In this document: in pieces, positions 53,469 to 56,398 of the stretch
Layout of the letters: every line of letters begins with the position of its first letter
Numbering within the stretch: the stretch's first letter is position 1
Assembly: GCA_024642205.1 (NCBI GenBank)
Contig: JAHEBQ010000003.1
Span: 1 to 56,398, forward strand
Source: Planctomycetaceae bacterium
GTDB taxonomy: Bacteria; Planctomycetota; Planctomycetia; Pirellulales; Pirellulaceae
Reading direction: 5' to 3'
Length of the DNA: 56,398 nt
Program-made: the position numbers and the translations under genes
Notes under the pieces: model-generated
Told to the model about the DNA's origin: nothing
Seen by the model: the letters and a program-made list of their open reading frames with translations, nothing else
Database searches by the model: none

Positions 53469-56117
53469 TCAATTAACAAATCGAAACTCTGCCGAAGCCA
53501 GTATCGCTTGACATACCGCACTCAAACGCTGGACGCTCCTGTTGGGACCAAATCGCGAAGGACTGATTTCAAATTTACGATAAAACGATTCTGCGGCTGC
53601 CAGTTCGCTGCTCGAAGCTTCACGACCGTATGCCAGCAGGAACGCCAGTTTAATCTGCTCTCGAACCTGATTTTTTTCTTTCATGATCCGGCGTGCAATC
53701 GCATCGGACTGGTTGATCACGAATTGATTGTTCAGAAAAAAGAGCCCCTGGTCCGGAGTATTGGAAGACTCCCGAACACCAACCACCATACTGGATTCGG
53801 CAAAGTCAAATACTTCCATCGAGCGTGTTACATTGTCTCGAATGACCGGCAGGTAAACGCTGCGATACTTCACCGGTTGATCGATCTTCGCAATCACCGG
53901 CGAACGGTTCGATCGGCCAACGTCCAACATGCCTCCAGGTACTGCGGCAGTTCCCACCTGGGCGGTTCGTCCCTGCATCCTGCCCGGCGACATGATGCCG
54001 GTCTTGATCTCCGGATTATCGGCTCCGACGGTTGAGATCATGACTCCATCTCTGATCATTGCGGTGCCGAACTCAGCCACCAGCGAGGCTCTCGGTCGTT
54101 CAGAATCCAACTCACCGCTGATTGCCAGAATCGAATCCCGAATCACTTCCGCTTCCAAACGTCGTGGCGCGACTCGCCAGACCAGTTGATTCTCCGGATC
54201 GATTTCGAAGCTCTGTTCGTCAAACGTGGAATCGGTGCGGTAAATCCTGGAGGTCGCGATCTCGCGAATCAGCGTTTTGACGCTCCAGTTGTTTTTCTGG
54301 AATTCAATGGCCAGATGGTCAAGCAACTCCGGGTGGGTTGGTTCCCGGCCCGTAGCGCCAAAGTTTTCCGGCGTGCGAACAATCCCGGTTCCAAACATGT
54401 GTTGCCAGACGCGATTCACCATCACGCGGGCCGTCAGCGGGTTGTCATGACTGGCCATCCACCGAGCCAGTTCCAAACGCCCCGATGATTTCGACCGAAT
54501 ATTGACAGGTTCGTCGGTCAACACCTGGGGAATCCCGCGATTAACAACCTGAGCCGGTTTGTCGAACTCGCCGCGAACCAGCAAACGTGCATTGACAGGT
54601 TGGTCTGCCGATTGAACACCCATGAAATACGTGTAAGGATGTCCGTTTTCGTCGTACGCCGAAATTTTTGCCTGCAAGGCACCAACTTCGGAAGTTGTCC
54701 GAATCACCTTCACGATCGAAAACGCCGGGTTTTCTTTCGCGTCACTGCTGCGCTGATTCCTTCGCTGGAACTGGTACTCTCTGAGTTCTTTCTGTTTGTC
54801 AGCAAGCTCCGCTTTCAGTCGGGCAAGTTCCCGGGTCGAGATTTTGGCATCAAACGGATTGAGATCTTCGACTGGAAGAACAAGCAAATTGCTGGAACGG
54901 CGATTTTGAAACGTCTTGAGCGTTCCATAGTGGGTCGTCGTACTCTTGAAAATCCCTGCCATTGCATAGTAGTCGGCTTGGGGAATCGGATCGAATTTGT
55001 GATCGTGACAGCGAGCACACGCGACGGAAACACCCAGCACGACCCGGGTCGCAACATCGATTTGTTCATCGATCAGATCTTGCTGAAACTGGAGGCCATT
55101 TTGCTCGGTCAACGTCTTGGGACCGATGGCCAGAAATCCAGTCGCGATCAGATTTTCGGCCCACTGCTCGTCGGACTTGACGGGAAGCAAGTCACCAGCG
55201 ATCTGCTCCTCGATGAACTGGTTGTACGGTTTGTCATCATTAAACGAATCGATAACGTAGTCCCGGTACCGCCAGGCCTGGGGGTAAGTCAAATTCAGTT
55301 CTTTCCCGGACGATTCAGCATACCTGGCCACGTCGAGCCAGTGGCGACCCCAACGCTCGCCGAATTCGGGTTTGGCGATCAACGAATCGACGACATGCGC
55401 AATGGCTTGTTCACGATCTTTTTCCCAGTTCCTGGTCAACCAGGCGATTTGCTCGGGCGTTGGCGGCAGTCCAATCAAGTCAAACGAAAGTCGCCGCAGG
55501 AATGTTGTGGCCTCGGCGTCACAGGCAGGCTTCAGACCGTTTTGTTCAAGCTGGCTGAGAATAAAATGGTCGATATCCGTGACTGGCCATTTCGTGTTTT
55601 CAACCACCGGAACGTTGGGAGGAGCCGGTTTCTTGAAAGACCAAAACTGTTTGCCTTCCTCGATATCAGCCTGCGTGATTTTCGTGTTGACCCTGGTGAC
55701 TTCTTGAATGCGCGGATCAGGAGCTCCCATTTCAATCCACTGACGAAAGTCCGCAATTGTGTCTTCGGAGAGCTTCTTGCGCGGAGGCATTTTGTAATCT
55801 TGATGATTGATGGCACTCCACAGCATGCTCTCAGCAAGATCGCCTGGAACAATGGCGGGGCCAGAATCGCCACCTCCGCGTGCACCTGCTTTGGTGTCGA
55901 GCCAGAGACCACCTTTGACCTGGCTGCGCGTCGAATGACAACTGTAACATTCGCGCACCAGAACCGGACGAATCCTGGACTCAAAGAACATGACCTGTTC
56001 CGCGGTCAAGTTTTCTTCCTGTACGGTTTCTTCCTGGGCCCTGGAAGAAGCAACCCAGACGACACACATCAGGATGGCAAATATAATCGCGTAACGCTTG
56101 TTCCATCTGGTGATCAT
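53469..56117 (-). CDS. PSD1 cytochrome-like protein (DUF1549/DUF1553), second copy
   Basis: 882 residues. A signal peptide (YAIIFAILMCVVWVASSRAQ) is followed by PSCyt1 with the heme motif C57-YS-C60-H61 (RECYSCHSTRSQVKGGLWLD). DUF1549 carries LRRLSFDLIGLPPTPEQIAW, FGERWGRHWLDVARYAES and a second CxxCH in VACARCHDHKFDPIPQ. DUF1553 carries NPLTARVMVNRVWQHMFGTG and ends ASAEFRFVN. This is the standard-length form, unlike the LamG-tailed copy at 16170. Forms an operon with the DUF1501 gene downstream. Heme binding is suggested by motif only. Confidence 0.93.
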   Translation of the reverse strand: MITRWNKRYAIIFAILMCVVWVASSRAQEETVQEENLTAEQVMFFESRIRPVLVRECYSCHSTRSQVKGGLWLDTKAGARGGGDSGPAIVPGDLAESMLWSAINHQDYKMPPRKKLSEDTIADFRQWIEMGAPDPRIQEVTRVNTKITQADIEEGKQFWSFKKPAPPNVPVVENTKWPVTDIDHFILSQLEQNGLKPACDAEATTFLRRLSFDLIGLPPTPEQIAWLTRNWEKDREQAIAHVVDSLIAKPEFGERWGRHWLDVARYAESSGKELNLTYPQAWRYRDYVIDSFNDDKPYNQFIEEQIAGDLLPVKSDEQWAENLIATGFLAIGPKTLTEQNGLQFQQDLIDEQIDVATRVVLGVSVACARCHDHKFDPIPQADYYAMAGIFKSTTTHYGTLKTFQNRRSSNLLVLPVEDLNPFDAKISTRELARLKAELADKQKELREYQFQRRNQRSSDAKENPAFSIVKVIRTTSEVGALQAKISAYDENGHPYTYFMGVQSADQPVNARLLVRGEFDKPAQVVNRGIPQVLTDEPVNIRSKSSGRLELARWMASHDNPLTARVMVNRVWQHMFGTGIVRTPENFGATGREPTHPELLDHLAIEFQKNNWSVKTLIREIATSRIYRTDSTFDEQSFEIDPENQLVWRVAPRRLEAEVIRDSILAISGELDSERPRASLVAEFGTAMIRDGVMISTVGADNPEIKTGIMSPGRMQGRTAQVGTAAVPGGMLDVGRSNRSPVIAKIDQPVKYRSVYLPVIRDNVTRSMEVFDFAESSMVVGVRESSNTPDQGLFFLNNQFVINQSDAIARRIMKEKNQVREQIKLAFLLAYGREASSSELAAAESFYRKFEISPSRFGPNRSVQRLSAVCQAILASAEFRFVN

Positions 56118-56398
56118 GCGATTCGTCCTTTGTTGTGGTTGACGACGTGTGCCCGGTGCCCTGCACTTGCAGGAACGCTCGTTCCAAATTCAGCCAGTGT
56201 GTCGATTTCAGGGTCCCGATGGTCCTCGAATTTACTGGTTTTCCGATATTCCTGCGGCGGGAACCGTCGCTCATGCCCTTCCGGTCGGATCGCGAGGTGC
56301 GAGGCAGGAACCCGACAATTTTCCGTAGATCCATTCATCTCAATCATTGTCACGTGGCTGCGCGGATCAAAAGACACAAAAAACCGCAAAAATGGGTT

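Noticed and set aside
56118..56398. Minus-strand frames upstream of the second PSD1 gene
   Set aside because: Overlapping frames of poor composition and no start signal; more likely promoter region.
1..56398. tRNA, rRNA, CRISPR or mobile-element genes
   Set aside because: I looked for T-loop and acceptor patterns, repeat-spacer arrays, transposase and integrase motifs and found none. A covariance search would be needed to exclude small RNAs.

Overview
The window looks like chromosomal DNA of a planctomycete, most likely of the Pirellulales type. The main evidence is two operons that pair a PSD1-type DUF1549/DUF1553 cytochrome-like protein with a DUF1501 protein. A sulfatase, a DUF1559-type prepilin relic and a very large share of lipoproteins and signal-peptide proteins of unknown function point the same way. 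This placement is an inference from gene content. I see no rRNA, tRNA, CRISPR array, transposase, integrase or phage gene.

Layout. 1-84 is a 12-unit 7-bp tandem repeat. 254-10086 is mostly housekeeping: CPBP protease, DUF2617-like protein, ferrochelatase, hotdog thioesterase, methyltransferase, the two-step agmatine to putrescine pathway (aguA, aguB), bioD, a secreted coiled-coil protein, a Trm112-like protein and a HIT hydrolase. 10149-14657 holds three lipoproteins, a small membrane protein and a TrkH-type K+ transporter with an unusual inserted domain and two palindromes in front of it. 14720-20258 (minus) is PSD1/DUF1501 operon 1. 20356-21741 holds a DUF2752 protein and an alpha/beta hydrolase. 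21742-23940 is gene-poor, with one Cdd1-like helix-hairpin-helix gene and one small possible gene.

23941-30392 is the most interesting part: a tight six-gene operon encoding a von Willebrand A protein with a TonB-like membrane anchor, a TPR-like protein, ExbB, two ExbDs and a second large TPR-like protein. It looks like a proton-motive-force-driven envelope machine in which a vWA domain takes the place of the TonB C-terminal domain. 30737-33616 (minus) is a run of secreted proteins, with a possible 35-residue membrane peptide and a clear intrinsic terminator.

34008-38659 encodes a complete type IIA topoisomerase pair. 38680-39893 (minus) is a prepilin-like pseudogene with several frameshifts. 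40169 starts an arrestin-like gene. 41315-43874 is a fasciclin, ECF sigma and RskA-like anti-sigma operon, the same trio as the SigK/RskA/MPT70-MPT83 system of mycobacteria. 44160-48660 holds a LecA-like-domain protein, a secreted protein, a sulfatase and a DUF4287/DUF5655 protein. 48905-51514 (minus) is a Ski2-like helicase, divergent from a 69-residue membrane protein. 51960-56117 (minus) is PSD1/DUF1501 operon 2.

Starts are often uncertain (GTG and TTG starts are common here), so each entry says why a start was chosen. Domain names come from reading motifs by eye, without any search.
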